Source: Acidobacteriota bacterium (lineage in GTDB: Bacteria > Acidobacteriota > Terriglobia > Terriglobales > Acidobacteriaceae). Taken from it: a stretch of 5,987 bases of DNA. This document shows positions 1 to 5,911 of the stretch, piece after piece. The stretch is from NCBI GenBank assembly GCA_025353435.1, contig JANXQR010000232.1, positions 1-5,987 on the forward strand. Direction: 5' to 3'. The notes under the pieces are model-generated. The model had not been told where the DNA came from, ran no database searches, and worked only from the letters and a program-made list of their open reading frames with translations. How positions within the stretch are numbered: position 1 is the stretch's first letter; each line of letters starts with the position of its first letter. The position numbers and the translations under genes were made by a program.

Positions 1-1229
1 AAGACATCACCGCCGCCCTCATCGAACAAAAAGACCGCTTCGCCCACCTCATTGTCGCCGAAGCCGGAAAACCCCTGCGCCTTGCCCGCGCCGAGGTCGA
101 TCGCGCCATTCTCACCTTCAAGACCGCGGCCGAAGAAGTCGCTCGCCTCGGTGGAGAAACCATCCCGCTCGACCTCACGGAAGGCAACGAGGGACGCTGG
201 GGCCTGGTGCAACGCTTTCCCATCGGTCCCGTGCTGGCCATCACGCCATCCAACTTTCCGCTGAACCTGGTCGCACACAAAGTGGCGCCGGCATTGGCGG
301 CGGGCTGCCCCATCATCCTCAAGCCCGCGCCGCAAACCCCCTTCACCGCCCTCGCCCTCGGCGAACTCGTCATCAAAGCAGGCTGGCCGCAGGAGGCCAT
401 TGCCGTCCTGCCGCTATCGAACGCCGATACCGCATGGCTCGCTGAAAAAGAAGACCGCATCAAGCTTGTCACCTTCACCGGCTCGGCGAAAGTGGGTTGG
501 GATCTCAAGGTGCACTCCGGCCGCAAACGCGTGCTGCTCGAACTCGGCAACAACTCCGCGCTCATTATTCACAATGACTGGCCCGACCTCGACGACGCCG
601 CATTGCGCACCGCGCACGCTGCCTTCGGACACGCCGGTCAGTCCTGTATCAGCGTCCAGCGCGTCTATGTTCAGCGCAGCATTTTCCAGACATTTTTATG
701 GAAGCTCGTCGAAGTCACCGACAAGCTCGTCGTCGGCGACCCGGAAGACGAAGCAACAGAGGTCGGCCCGCTCATTCGCCCCGGTGAAGCCGATCGCGTC
801 GAAGCATGGATCAAGGAAGCCATCGACGGCGGCGCCAAGCTCATTCAGGGCGGCGAACGCAAGGGCTCGGTCATCCAACCCACCATCCTCACCGCGACAA
901 AACCCGGCATGAAGATCCGCGACGAAGAAGTCTTTGGACCGGTTGTGCTCGTTGAACCCTACGATGATTTCGAGGAAGCTCTTGCAGAGGTAAATCATTC
1001 GCGCTACGGCCTCCAGGCCGGGCTCCTCACCCGCGACGCCGGCCGCATCCTCACTGCTTTCCGCGAGCTCGAAGTCGGCAGCCTCATCGTCGGCGACACG
1101 CCCAGCTGGCGCCTCGACCCCATGCCGTACGGCGGCGTCAAGGACTCCGGCCTGGGACGCGAAGGCATCCGCTCCGCTATCGAGGAGATGACCGAACCGC
1201 GCATGCTGGTCATGGCCGGATTGCACTAA
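1..1229 (+). CDS. Aldehyde dehydrogenase, lactaldehyde-dehydrogenase-like (5' truncated by window)
   Basis: Oxidises an aldehyde to the carboxylate with NAD(P)+, probably in the cytosol. The first complete codon is at 3, and 408 residues are visible; family members are usually 470-490, so about 65-80 N-terminal residues lie off the window. Numbering visible residues, the catalytic-site hallmarks are in order: TPSNFPLN with the oxyanion Asn84, ILKPA with Lys107, the cofactor loop FTGSAKVG (158-165), the general-base motif ELG with Glu180, the nucleophile in GQSC (Cys215), and EEVFGP (308-313) with the ribose-binding Glu. The C-terminal stretch GGVKDSGLGREGIR followed by EEMTEP is typical of the ALDH21/lactaldehyde-dehydrogenase-like and GapN-like branch. 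The motif normally reading ELGG is ELGN here. The GTG at 207 is internal, because the frame is open and conserved to the window edge. The exact substrate cannot be read from sequence; lactaldehyde or another small hydroxyaldehyde is an inference. Confidence 0.93.
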   Translation, partial: DITAALIEQKDRFAHLIVAEAGKPLRLARAEVDRAILTFKTAAEEVARLGGETIPLDLTEGNEGRWGLVQRFPIGPVLAITPSNFPLNLVAHKVAPALAAGCPIILKPAPQTPFTALALGELVIKAGWPQEAIAVLPLSNADTAWLAEKEDRIKLVTFTGSAKVGWDLKVHSGRKRVLLELGNNSALIIHNDWPDLDDAALRTAHAAFGHAGQSCISVQRVYVQRSIFQTFLWKLVEVTDKLVVGDPEDEATEVGPLIRPGEADRVEAWIKEAIDGGAKLIQGGERKGSVIQPTILTATKPGMKIRDEEVFGPVVLVEPYDDFEEALAEVNHSRYGLQAGLLTRDAGRILTAFRELEVGSLIVGDTPSWRLDPMPYGGVKDSGLGREGIRSAIEEMTEPRMLVMAGLH

Positions 1230-1251
1230 CCGCTTCCCCACCGAAAGCAAT

Positions 1252-1268
1252 CGGGGCATTGATCCCCG
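1252..1268. other. GC hairpin after the aldehyde dehydrogenase gene
   Basis: An inverted repeat CGGGG (1252-1256) / CCCCG (1264-1268) with a 7-nt loop lies 23 nt past the stop codon. It could help end or stabilise the aldehyde dehydrogenase transcript. No T-run follows, so it is not a canonical intrinsic terminator. Confidence 0.3.
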
Positions 1269-1328
1269 CCGCAAACCTGTCTGATTTAATAACTGTGAGT
1301 GGTGCGTACTTTATTTCATCTGACCAGC

Positions 1329-1332
1329 GAGG
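1329..1332 (+). promoter_or_regulatory. Shine-Dalgarno site setting the GNAT start
   Basis: GAGG sits 5 nt before the GTG at 1338. The upstream in-frame GTG codons at 1299 and 1302 have no comparable purine-rich site, which favours the shorter protein. Confidence 0.55.
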
Positions 1333-1337
1333 CCAGA

Positions 1338-1616
1338 GTGAGTAACCCAACCAAGGTCGTCAGAAGTCGCTTTGAGATTGAGCAAGACGGGCAAGTCAGC
1401 TACCTCGAATTTGAAACAGATGGACACGGCTGGATGACGATCTGGCACACTGAAGTCGCCAAGGGACTGCGGGGTCAGGGGATTGGGCTCGAGCTTGTGA
1501 CGACAGCGTTTCACTACGCCAAAGAAAACTCATTGCGCGTCGATGTGATTTGTCCCCTCGCCAAACATGTGGTTGAATCGCACCCCGAGTTCAAGGCTCT
1601 TCTGGGCAAAAGTTAA
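1338..1616 (+). CDS. Small GNAT-family N-acetyltransferase-like protein (YjdJ/NATD1 type)
   Basis: A 92-residue single-domain protein matching the Acetyltransf_CG group of minimal GNAT folds (E. coli YjdJ, human NATD1, Arabidopsis At1g77540). The acetyl-CoA pyrophosphate loop is clear: HTEV (37-40) followed by LRGQGIG (44-50), which fits RxxGxG. A helix follows, then ICPLA with Cys72, then SHPEF (81-85), where a His-Pro pair is usual in the group. The acceptor of the acetyl group is unknown for this family. The reading frame extends up to GTG 1299 (105 residues), but the extra 13 residues do not resemble the family N-terminus, and GTG 1338 has a Shine-Dalgarno match and gives the usual length near 90. 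It lies 108 nt after the aldehyde dehydrogenase gene on the same strand, so co-transcription is possible but not shown. Confidence 0.85.
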   Translation: MSNPTKVVRSRFEIEQDGQVSYLEFETDGHGWMTIWHTEVAKGLRGQGIGLELVTTAFHYAKENSLRVDVICPLAKHVVESHPEFKALLGKS

Positions 1617-1800
1617 CCGCCGCTCAGAACGCCCTTTCACTCAAGAGTTTCAGTGAGTACATCAGCGATTTCGCCATCAGCTTGGAAATTGTTCGGTCAC
1701 CTTGAGCGGTTTTCGGGACCAATCTGGTGAAACTTCCTGCGAACCGGCTCCTGGCCCGGAATGATCGAAGAATCCGCTGCAAACCAGAACCAGTCAGAAA

Positions 1801-1816
1801 AGCAGAAATGCCTGCT
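1801..1816 (-). terminator. Weak terminator-like hairpin after the MSCCGQ gene
   Basis: Read on the minus strand, AGCAG and CTGCT form a 5-bp stem around a 6-nt loop, with TTTC directly after it. It begins 9 nt past the stop of the MSCCGQ gene, in the right place to end that transcript. The short stem and poor T-run make it marginal. In the rest of the convergent gap (1617-1800) I see no gene and no strong hairpin. Confidence 0.3.
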
Positions 1817-1825
1817 GGAATCGAA

Positions 1826-2089
1826 CTAGCGAACCTCGCGCAGCAGGGAGACTCCTGCTAAAGACCCGCGGTCGCGCACGTCTACCGCAACAGGCATCCT
1901 CGGTGTCGCAAAGCGATACTGTCGGCCCGTTGCACTTCCAACCACAGTGATGGCGGTTGGCCCAGTGTATTCAAAGTAGGCTCTCCCCATAGGAAACCTG
2001 CTGCCCGAGCCGTGAGGAGCCGCGAGCTCATGCACAAATGCGCTAGACGCTTGCCGCTGTTGTGCTCTCTTCTGTCCGCAACATGACAT
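1826..2089 (-). CDS. Small conserved-looking protein, MSCCGQ start, function unknown
   Basis: Encodes 87 residues. The N-terminus is Cys-rich and basic (MSCCGQKRAQ, vicinal Cys3-Cys4), with a variable Ala/Ser linker to about residue 36. A compact beta-type module follows: AYFEYTGPTAITVVG (37-51), TGRQYRF (54-60) and VAVDVRDR (67-74). I recall small proteins with a similar YTG-x-T-x-V-x-G ... TGR-x-YRF pattern, including some in phage-like contexts, but no function is known to me. The start is fixed at 2089 by an AAGGAG box 7 nt upstream. The frame stays open to 2167, but those extra residues are only the 12-bp repeat tract in another frame. The gene overlaps the 3' end of the DUF1360 gene by 47 nt, so the two are very probably co-transcribed. 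A role tied to the DUF1360 membrane protein is an inference from this overlap. Confidence 0.72.
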   Translation of the reverse strand: MSCCGQKRAQQRQASSAFVHELAAPHGSGSRFPMGRAYFEYTGPTAITVVGSATGRQYRFATPRMPVAVDVRDRGSLAGVSLLREVR

Positions 2090-2447
2090 CTGATTTCTCC
2101 TTGTCTTCGAATCTGTCTTCAAACCTGTTTTCGAACCTGTCTTCAACGTAAATTGCGGGCGCGTCACTGCTCTTCGGCGCCGTCACCCGCTCCAGCAAAA
2201 TTGCTCCAGCCGAAAGCGCCGGCCACCAAAGCAGCCGCCCCAGCACGTCTTCCGGTGCAAGGTACGCAAGAGGAGCCGCCACCCACAAACTCAGGCAGTA
2301 GAAGCAGTCCAGCAACTTGCCCACGAATCCGCTTCCGGCCATCTTGCGCAATCGGACCAGAATATCCCCAGGCCCGTCTTCCGCCTGCAGCAGATGAGTG
2401 ATACGCCAGACACAGAGGACACTCAACGTGAACCAATACACGCGCAT
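2043..2447 (-). CDS. DUF1360-type small membrane protein
   Basis: Encodes 134 residues and matches the DUF1360 pattern as I know it: WRITHLL (14-20) with Arg15 and His18, the acidic EDGP (23-26), LDCFYCLSLWVAAPLA (46-61) with a Cys-x-x-Cys pair (Cys48, Cys51), and an LSAGAILLER helix end (78-87). Hydrophobic stretches at about 3-19, 46-64 and 71-86 suggest two or three membrane segments. The family is uncharacterised. Residues 101-116 are a charged tail built from the 12-bp repeat, and the last residues overlap the downstream MSCCGQ gene, so the C-terminus appears unconstrained. ATG 2447 is supported by GGAG 7 nt upstream (2455-2458). A terminator-like hairpin lies between this gene and the 718-residue gene, so it may have its own promoter or depend on read-through. 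Confidence 0.83.
   Translation of the reverse strand: MRVYWFTLSVLCVWRITHLLQAEDGPGDILVRLRKMAGSGFVGKLLDCFYCLSLWVAAPLAYLAPEDVLGRLLWWPALSAGAILLERVTAPKSSDAPAIYVEDRFENRFEDRFEDKEKSDVMLRTEESTTAASV
2097..2102 (-). promoter_or_regulatory. Strong Shine-Dalgarno site of the MSCCGQ gene
   Basis: AAGGAG on the minus strand lies 7 nt before the ATG at 2089. It is inside the coding region of the upstream DUF1360 gene, immediately after the 12-bp repeat tract. It decides the start in favour of 2089 over the longer open frame. Confidence 0.8.
2104..2151 (-). repeat. 12-bp tandem repeat, about four degenerate units
   Basis: Minus-strand units at 2104-2115, 2116-2127 and 2128-2139 are each within two bases of CAGGTTCGAAGA; a fourth at 2140-2151 is more diverged. 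The unit length is a multiple of three, so the DUF1360 frame is kept and the protein reads as repeated RFED/RFEN blocks (residues 104-115). The second open frame over the same DNA reads as repeated KTG/KTD blocks. It looks like expansion by replication slippage in a tolerant C-terminal tail. Confidence 0.75.
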
Positions 2448-2499
2448 TTTGTTTCTCCACGTTCCGCAGAGCCAATGTCAGCAGTCCGCCCGGAGCAAA

Positions 2500-2533
2500 G
2501 AGAGACCGCCGTCTGGTTGGGCGGCGGCCTCTC
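2500..2533 (-). terminator. Intrinsic-terminator-like hairpin after the 718-residue gene
   Basis: A 12-bp inverted repeat (2500-2511 with 2522-2533) encloses a 10-nt loop. In minus-strand RNA every position pairs, one as G-U (2505/2528); in plus-strand RNA that position is an A-C mismatch. On the minus strand TTTG follows directly after the stem. Position and strand bias fit a terminator 48 nt past the 718-residue gene. The T-run is short, so termination may be partial and leave read-through to the DUF1360 gene. Confidence 0.62.
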
Positions 2534-2581
2534 CTCGCGGAACTCAGCATCGAGCCTGAGCCCGGTTGCGAATTGTTTTCC

Positions 2582-4738
2582 CTACGGCGTAAGCAGCGCG
2601 AACCCAATGGTTGAAGAACAGTCGTATTGATACTGACGGGAGTACCCATTGGTGGCGCGCGCAGAGCAGTAAAGATTTACGGCAAACGCCCCCTGAGTGC
2701 AGGTCTCCAGCAGAGCGCTCGCCGTATTGGCAAAGTCAGCGGGAGATCCCAATGAACCCGCACTGACGTTCCCGCTGGTGCCTGCCACCGAGCCCAGGAT
2801 CCCCAGTGAGACTCCAAGGTCCCAATCCAGGTAGTTGTTGGGGTGGAAGGCGACGTAGAAAATGTCGACCATGTCGCTTCCGTTGGTGTAATGCAGAATG
2901 CCGCACGGGTCGGTATCGGTGGAACTGATCGGCGTCTGCACTTTAGGCAGTTGCGCAACCGTGTGGTTGTTGTCGACCATGATCTGGAAAATCAGGTCGC
3001 CGTCTGCATTGATGTTGAACGCCGGTGCGTTCGTGTACGTCCCCAGCGGAATTGATTGATTGGGCAGCAGGTAAGCGAATGTTGCCGGACCGCCCAGGTT
3101 GTCGCTGACAACATGAAGGCCGCCGCTGTCAAACATCTCCACCCGTAACGTGCACATCCCGCTCTGGCCTGTCAGCAGGCTATTCCGGCAGTCGCTACCC
3201 GCACTCGGATCAGGAATCGCTCCCAGCGTACTGTCAAAGTTTGCATAGGGTAAGTCGATCCACACCGTATCCGAAGGAAGATGCTCGGGAATCGCGAACA
3301 AATCGCTGTTCGGACCAACCGTCTGCGTCACGAATGTTACCGGCGTATCCACAATGATGACCGTGGACGGCGCGATGTAAGTTGTCTTCTCTTTGCGGAT
3401 CGTGAAGGGAGCCTTGATATGCGTGAAGTCCGGATCTCCGGGGAACTTGTAAGACCACCGGATATAACTGATACCCGGCGTCGGCAGGTCGGGATGTAAC
3501 TGCGTTTTCACTTCCAGGTTCCCGCCCCAGGGAGTCTTCCCTGGTAACAGGCCCACGTCAGGTCCAACTCCATCCGTCAAACCTTTCACGTACCACAAAT
3601 CTTCCCATCCGATATAGCGCGGCCACACGTAAAGGTAGTCGGGGCCAGGAACGATGGGAGGGCACGGGATCGCCGCCGGATCATCGATGGTGATATCCAC
3701 TGAAGCTGAGCCGTCATAGTTGTAGTAGGTGCTGCAGGCAATCTGCGGATCGTAAATCTCCCGCTCCGTGCCGCCAATGTTTTGAATAACCTCGAAATAG
3801 AGGTCCGGATAGTCGGCGGGGCACCAGAAGCATATCTCGGCTGAGAAGGAGCCGTCGGACTGAATCAGGACTTCCGTCAGCTCTTGCCAGCAGAATGCCC
3901 AGTCCGGAATCAATTCACACCAGAGCCAGAACAGCAGCGCCTTGTTGAGCACCAGATACTGCTTCAGGCTGGCGCCATCCAAAACGCGCAGAGTCGCTGC
4001 GGCGTCAGACAACGAAGTGGCTTGCCGGAAATTACTGATCGCGTTGCTACTCACGGCTGCAGAACGATTCACCGCCTGGACAGACGATCTCGTCATACCG
4101 GCGCTCGCCTGGCTGCGACGCGCACTCGCGAGTCTGTTTGTGACACTCTGCGGGCCGGGGTCGCCGGGGTTGATGAGGTGCGGAACCTCCGCCGACGCCA
4201 GCCGAGCAACCAGGCTGTCTCGCAAGGTAATCAGATAGTTTGGCGCCAGAGTGTCCAGTGTGCATTCCAGATCCACCTGGAATATCTGAACCGTCCCTTG
4301 GCAAATCGTTGCGTACGCCGGACGAGCGCTGCCCGGATTCAGGAGCTTGCGAACGGTTCCGTGCACATTAATGCAGGTCGGGAAAATCCAGCACGGCCAA
4401 ATCAGATGGTCGATTACGATCGGAAGGACCTCTCCATGAATGGCGGGAATGTAATCCTGAGTAATTGCCTTTGCTTTGTCCAGCTGTGCAGCCAGGTCCG
4501 CAGGCGCGGCCTTCTGACCTTTCAGGAAATCTGGTCCAACTCGGAATTGATACTTTGGGCCCGCCTCCACCGAGAACGCCAGCGGCTTGCCCTCCACAAG
4601 TTTGGAATCCAGAAAGCGACCGGTGCGATCGAAAACATACGCACGAGCTTGTGGAAGTTCCTGGCCCTTTTGTTGGCCCTGAAATTTGACGTTGACTGTA
4701 ATCGACTTCGATTTCGCTTTATCGTTCCCGCTCGCCAT
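2582..4738 (-). CDS. Large Cys/Trp-rich multidomain beta protein, function unknown
   Basis: A 718-residue protein I cannot assign to a characterised family. There is no signal peptide (start MASGNDKAKSK) and no clear membrane helix. Residues 12-70 (SITVNVKF ... ARAYVFDRTG ... YQFRVGP) read as a beta-sandwich like transthyretin or carboxypeptidase-regulatory modules. Residues 110-180 carry IWPCWIFPTCINVHGTV and a second beta segment. Residues 194-245 are a Ser/Ala/Arg-rich linker. Residues 258-360 hold the densest cluster: WLWCEL, DWAFCW, a DGSF turn, then EICFWCPADYPDLYFEV, again transthyretin-like. Residues 365-470 are aromatic-rich, 470-600 beta-rich, and 600-718 end in a module with AFAVNLYC, NGYSRQYQYDC and a hydrophobic C-terminus. 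Sixteen cysteines are present. The start at 4738 has AGGAG 6 nt upstream; the open frame to GTG 4780 would translate through that site. Base composition looks less C-ending than the flanking enzymes. A binding or structural role is inference only. Confidence 0.8.
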   Translation of the reverse strand: MASGNDKAKSKSITVNVKFQGQQKGQELPQARAYVFDRTGRFLDSKLVEGKPLAFSVEAGPKYQFRVGPDFLKGQKAAPADLAAQLDKAKAITQDYIPAIHGEVLPIVIDHLIWPCWIFPTCINVHGTVRKLLNPGSARPAYATICQGTVQIFQVDLECTLDTLAPNYLITLRDSLVARLASAEVPHLINPGDPGPQSVTNRLASARRSQASAGMTRSSVQAVNRSAAVSSNAISNFRQATSLSDAAATLRVLDGASLKQYLVLNKALLFWLWCELIPDWAFCWQELTEVLIQSDGSFSAEICFWCPADYPDLYFEVIQNIGGTEREIYDPQIACSTYYNYDGSASVDITIDDPAAIPCPPIVPGPDYLYVWPRYIGWEDLWYVKGLTDGVGPDVGLLPGKTPWGGNLEVKTQLHPDLPTPGISYIRWSYKFPGDPDFTHIKAPFTIRKEKTTYIAPSTVIIVDTPVTFVTQTVGPNSDLFAIPEHLPSDTVWIDLPYANFDSTLGAIPDPSAGSDCRNSLLTGQSGMCTLRVEMFDSGGLHVVSDNLGGPATFAYLLPNQSIPLGTYTNAPAFNINADGDLIFQIMVDNNHTVAQLPKVQTPISSTDTDPCGILHYTNGSDMVDIFYVAFHPNNYLDWDLGVSLGILGSVAGTSGNVSAGSLGSPADFANTASALLETCTQGAFAVNLYCSARATNGYSRQYQYDCSSTIGFALLTP

Positions 4739-4744
4739 CACATT

Positions 4745-4749
4745 CTCCT
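4745..4749 (-). promoter_or_regulatory. Shine-Dalgarno site fixing the start of the 718-residue gene
   Basis: AGGAG on the minus strand stands 6 nt before ATG 4738 within an extended AGAGGAG. The alternative start (GTG at 4780) has no such site, and its extra 14 codons run across this one. Confidence 0.8.
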
Positions 4750-4884
4750 CTTCCGAAATAATTCCAGGACGGTTCGACACAATCCCTGGTATGGATGAAC
4801 TCTTACAATCGGACCGCTTTCGTATGAATGGTGATCTTCAGGGAGCAATCGTTTCATCCAGAGCAGTACTGAGCGGATGGTCGG

Positions 4885-5046
4885 CTACTCGGATGTCGAG
4901 AAACGGGTTTCGAGGAAGTTGGACGGATTGGGACCGTCAAGTCTGCTTGGGTTCAGGATCTTCTCGATAGTTGTCACCAGCTCGATGTACTTTTCGACAC
5001 CGCCGGTGGAGTTCCGAGCCAGCACTCCCCTGCCTGTCAGTCGCAC
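4885..5046 (-). CDS. Putative small protein, 53 residues, unknown function
   Basis: A short open frame with GTG start at 5046 and TAG stop at 4885-4887. The start is preceded at 7 nt by GAGG inside an 8-base match (GAGGTGAT) to the 3' end of 16S rRNA. The product is soluble-looking: RLTGRGVLARNSTGG (2-16), then a probable amphipathic helix VEKYIELVTTIEKILNP (17-33), then a Pro/Asn-rich segment and NFLETRFS (43-50). Codons in the helix are mostly C- or G-ending, as in real genes here. It lies 146 nt upstream of the 718-residue gene on the same strand and could share its transcript. A TGA six codons upstream in frame rules out an easy 5' extension. I recognise no family; it could be a genuine small protein or, less likely, a chance frame. 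Start choice is complicated by two out-of-frame ATGs just before the GTG. Confidence 0.5.
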   Translation of the reverse strand: MRLTGRGVLARNSTGGVEKYIELVTTIEKILNPSRLDGPNPSNFLETRFSTSE

Positions 5047-5125
5047 ATCATCACCTCAGCATGGTGGCACAATGCAACGGACACGGTGATTCCAGCAACC
5101 CGCCCAAAGCGGCTAGGATATCTGC
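5047..5125. promoter_or_regulatory. Divergent intergenic region upstream of the fucose-dehydrogenase-like gene
   Basis: These 79 nt separate the minus-strand 53-residue frame from the plus-strand SDR gene, so they should hold the 5' ends, and possibly the promoters, of both. I see ribosome-binding sites at each end. I find no convincing -35/-10 pair on either strand and no clear operator palindrome. The region is inferred from gene layout. Confidence 0.35.
5050..5057 (-). promoter_or_regulatory. Extended anti-16S match ahead of the 53-residue frame
   Basis: The minus strand reads GAGGTGAT, contiguous with the Shine-Dalgarno consensus. The spacing from GAGG to GTG 5046 is 7 nt. Out-of-frame ATGs at 5051 and 5048 overlap or closely follow it and would give only MMCD or MCD before a TGA. 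Confidence 0.55.
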
Positions 5126-5911
5126 ATGGATCTTGGACTCAAAGACAAAGTCATCATCGTCACTGGCGGTGGAGCTGGCATTGGCGCTGGAATCACCCGT
5201 GCCTGCCTCGAAGAGGGTGCGCGCGTCGTCGTGCTCAGCCGGCTCTCGGAAAACGTGCAACACTTCATGGCCGAAGTCGAAGCTGCCAAACAGCCCTGCG
5301 TTCTCGTCGAAGCCCACCTGGACGACACTGCGCAATGTGAAAAGGCTATTGCAGAAATCGAGCAACGATTCGGTGCTATTGATGGTTTGGTTAATAACGC
5401 CGGCGTTAATGACGGCGTGGGACTTGAAAATGGAACCGTTGACCGGTTCATTGAGAGCCTGCGCAAGAACCTCTTTCATTACTATGCGTTGGCGCACTAC
5501 GCCCTGCCGGCCCTCAAGCGATCGAAGGGCTCCATCGTCAACATCAGCTCTAAAGTTGCGCTCACGGGCCAAGGCAATACGTCAGGATACGCTGCCAGCA
5601 AAGGAGCGCAGCTTGCGCTTACCCGCGAATGGGCAGCCGAACTGCTTCCCCACGGTATCCGCGTGAATGCCGTCCTCCCCGCCGAGGTCATGACGCCCCT
5701 CTACAAACGCTGGCTCGAGACGCTCGGTGACCCCGAAGCGCGCCTCAAGCAGATCACCGACAAAATTCCCCTCGGCCGCCGCATGACCCTGTCGTCGGAA
5801 ATCGCCGCTGCCACGGTCTTTCTCCTGTCGCCCACCCAGTCCGGGCACACAACAGGCCAGCATCTGATCGTTGACGGCGGCTATGTCCACCTCGACCGGG
5901 CCCTCACCTAG
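5126..5911 (+). CDS. SDR-family oxidoreductase, probable L-fucose dehydrogenase
   Basis: A complete 261-residue classical short-chain dehydrogenase. The Rossmann cofactor motif is TGGGAGIG (13-20), with NNAG at 90-93. The catalytic tetrad is Asn115, Ser142 (in NISS), Tyr155 and Lys159 (YAASK). No acidic residue ends strand beta-2 (LSR, 37-39), which often goes with NADP+ use. The segments GLVNNAGVNDG, TGQGNTSGY, KGAQLALTREWA, PAEVMTPLY and the C-terminal VDGGYVHLDRAL agree closely with L-fucose dehydrogenases as I know them from Burkholderia. These oxidise L-fucose (and related sugars such as L-galactose or D-arabinose) at C1 to the lactone. ATG 5126 has AGGA 7 nt upstream (5115-5118), and the length is normal for the family. 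No downstream fuconate-pathway gene is visible before the window ends. The fold assignment is certain; substrate is likely but not proven. Confidence 0.93.
   Translation: MDLGLKDKVIIVTGGGAGIGAGITRACLEEGARVVVLSRLSENVQHFMAEVEAAKQPCVLVEAHLDDTAQCEKAIAEIEQRFGAIDGLVNNAGVNDGVGLENGTVDRFIESLRKNLFHYYALAHYALPALKRSKGSIVNISSKVALTGQGNTSGYAASKGAQLALTREWAAELLPHGIRVNAVLPAEVMTPLYKRWLETLGDPEARLKQITDKIPLGRRMTLSSEIAAATVFLLSPTQSGHTTGQHLIVDGGYVHLDRALT

Noticed and set aside
696..1274. Minus-strand open frame of 192 codons across the aldehyde dehydrogenase
   Set aside because: Antisense to a clearly conserved enzyme; shadow of GC-rich codon bias.
1299..1337. Longer GNAT protein starting at GTG 1299
   Set aside because: No Shine-Dalgarno match there, and the extra 13 residues do not fit the family N-terminus.
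1810..1830. tRNA T-arm-like sequence on the minus strand (TTCGATTCC), considered as a tRNA fragment or phage attachment site
   Set aside because: The T-stem has an A-C mismatch, no acceptor or anticodon arm can be folded from the adjacent DNA, no CCA follows, and no integrase or second copy is visible.
2164..2649. Minus-strand frame of 161 codons over the DUF1360 gene and terminator region
   Set aside because: Runs through the hairpin and the end of the 718-residue gene. Composition is Arg/Gly-rich and the overlapping DUF1360 frame has recognisable motifs.
3884..4798. Plus-strand open frame of 304 codons opposite the 718-residue gene
   Set aside because: Product is Arg/Gln-rich with no domain pattern. 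It lies antisense to a frame with a good ribosome-binding site and coherent protein features.
4739..4884. Promoter for the 718-residue gene
   Set aside because: I looked for -35/-10 pairs on the minus strand and found only poor matches. A 5-bp CCAGG/CCTGG repeat (4768-4793 region) is too weak to call.
4877..5089. Plus-strand open frames upstream of the SDR gene (also 4686-4970)
   Set aside because: No family features and Ser/Arg-rich products. The opposite strand has a better supported small frame.
5051..5572. Minus-strand open frame of 173 codons across the SDR gene
   Set aside because: Antisense shadow of a gene with a full set of SDR motifs.
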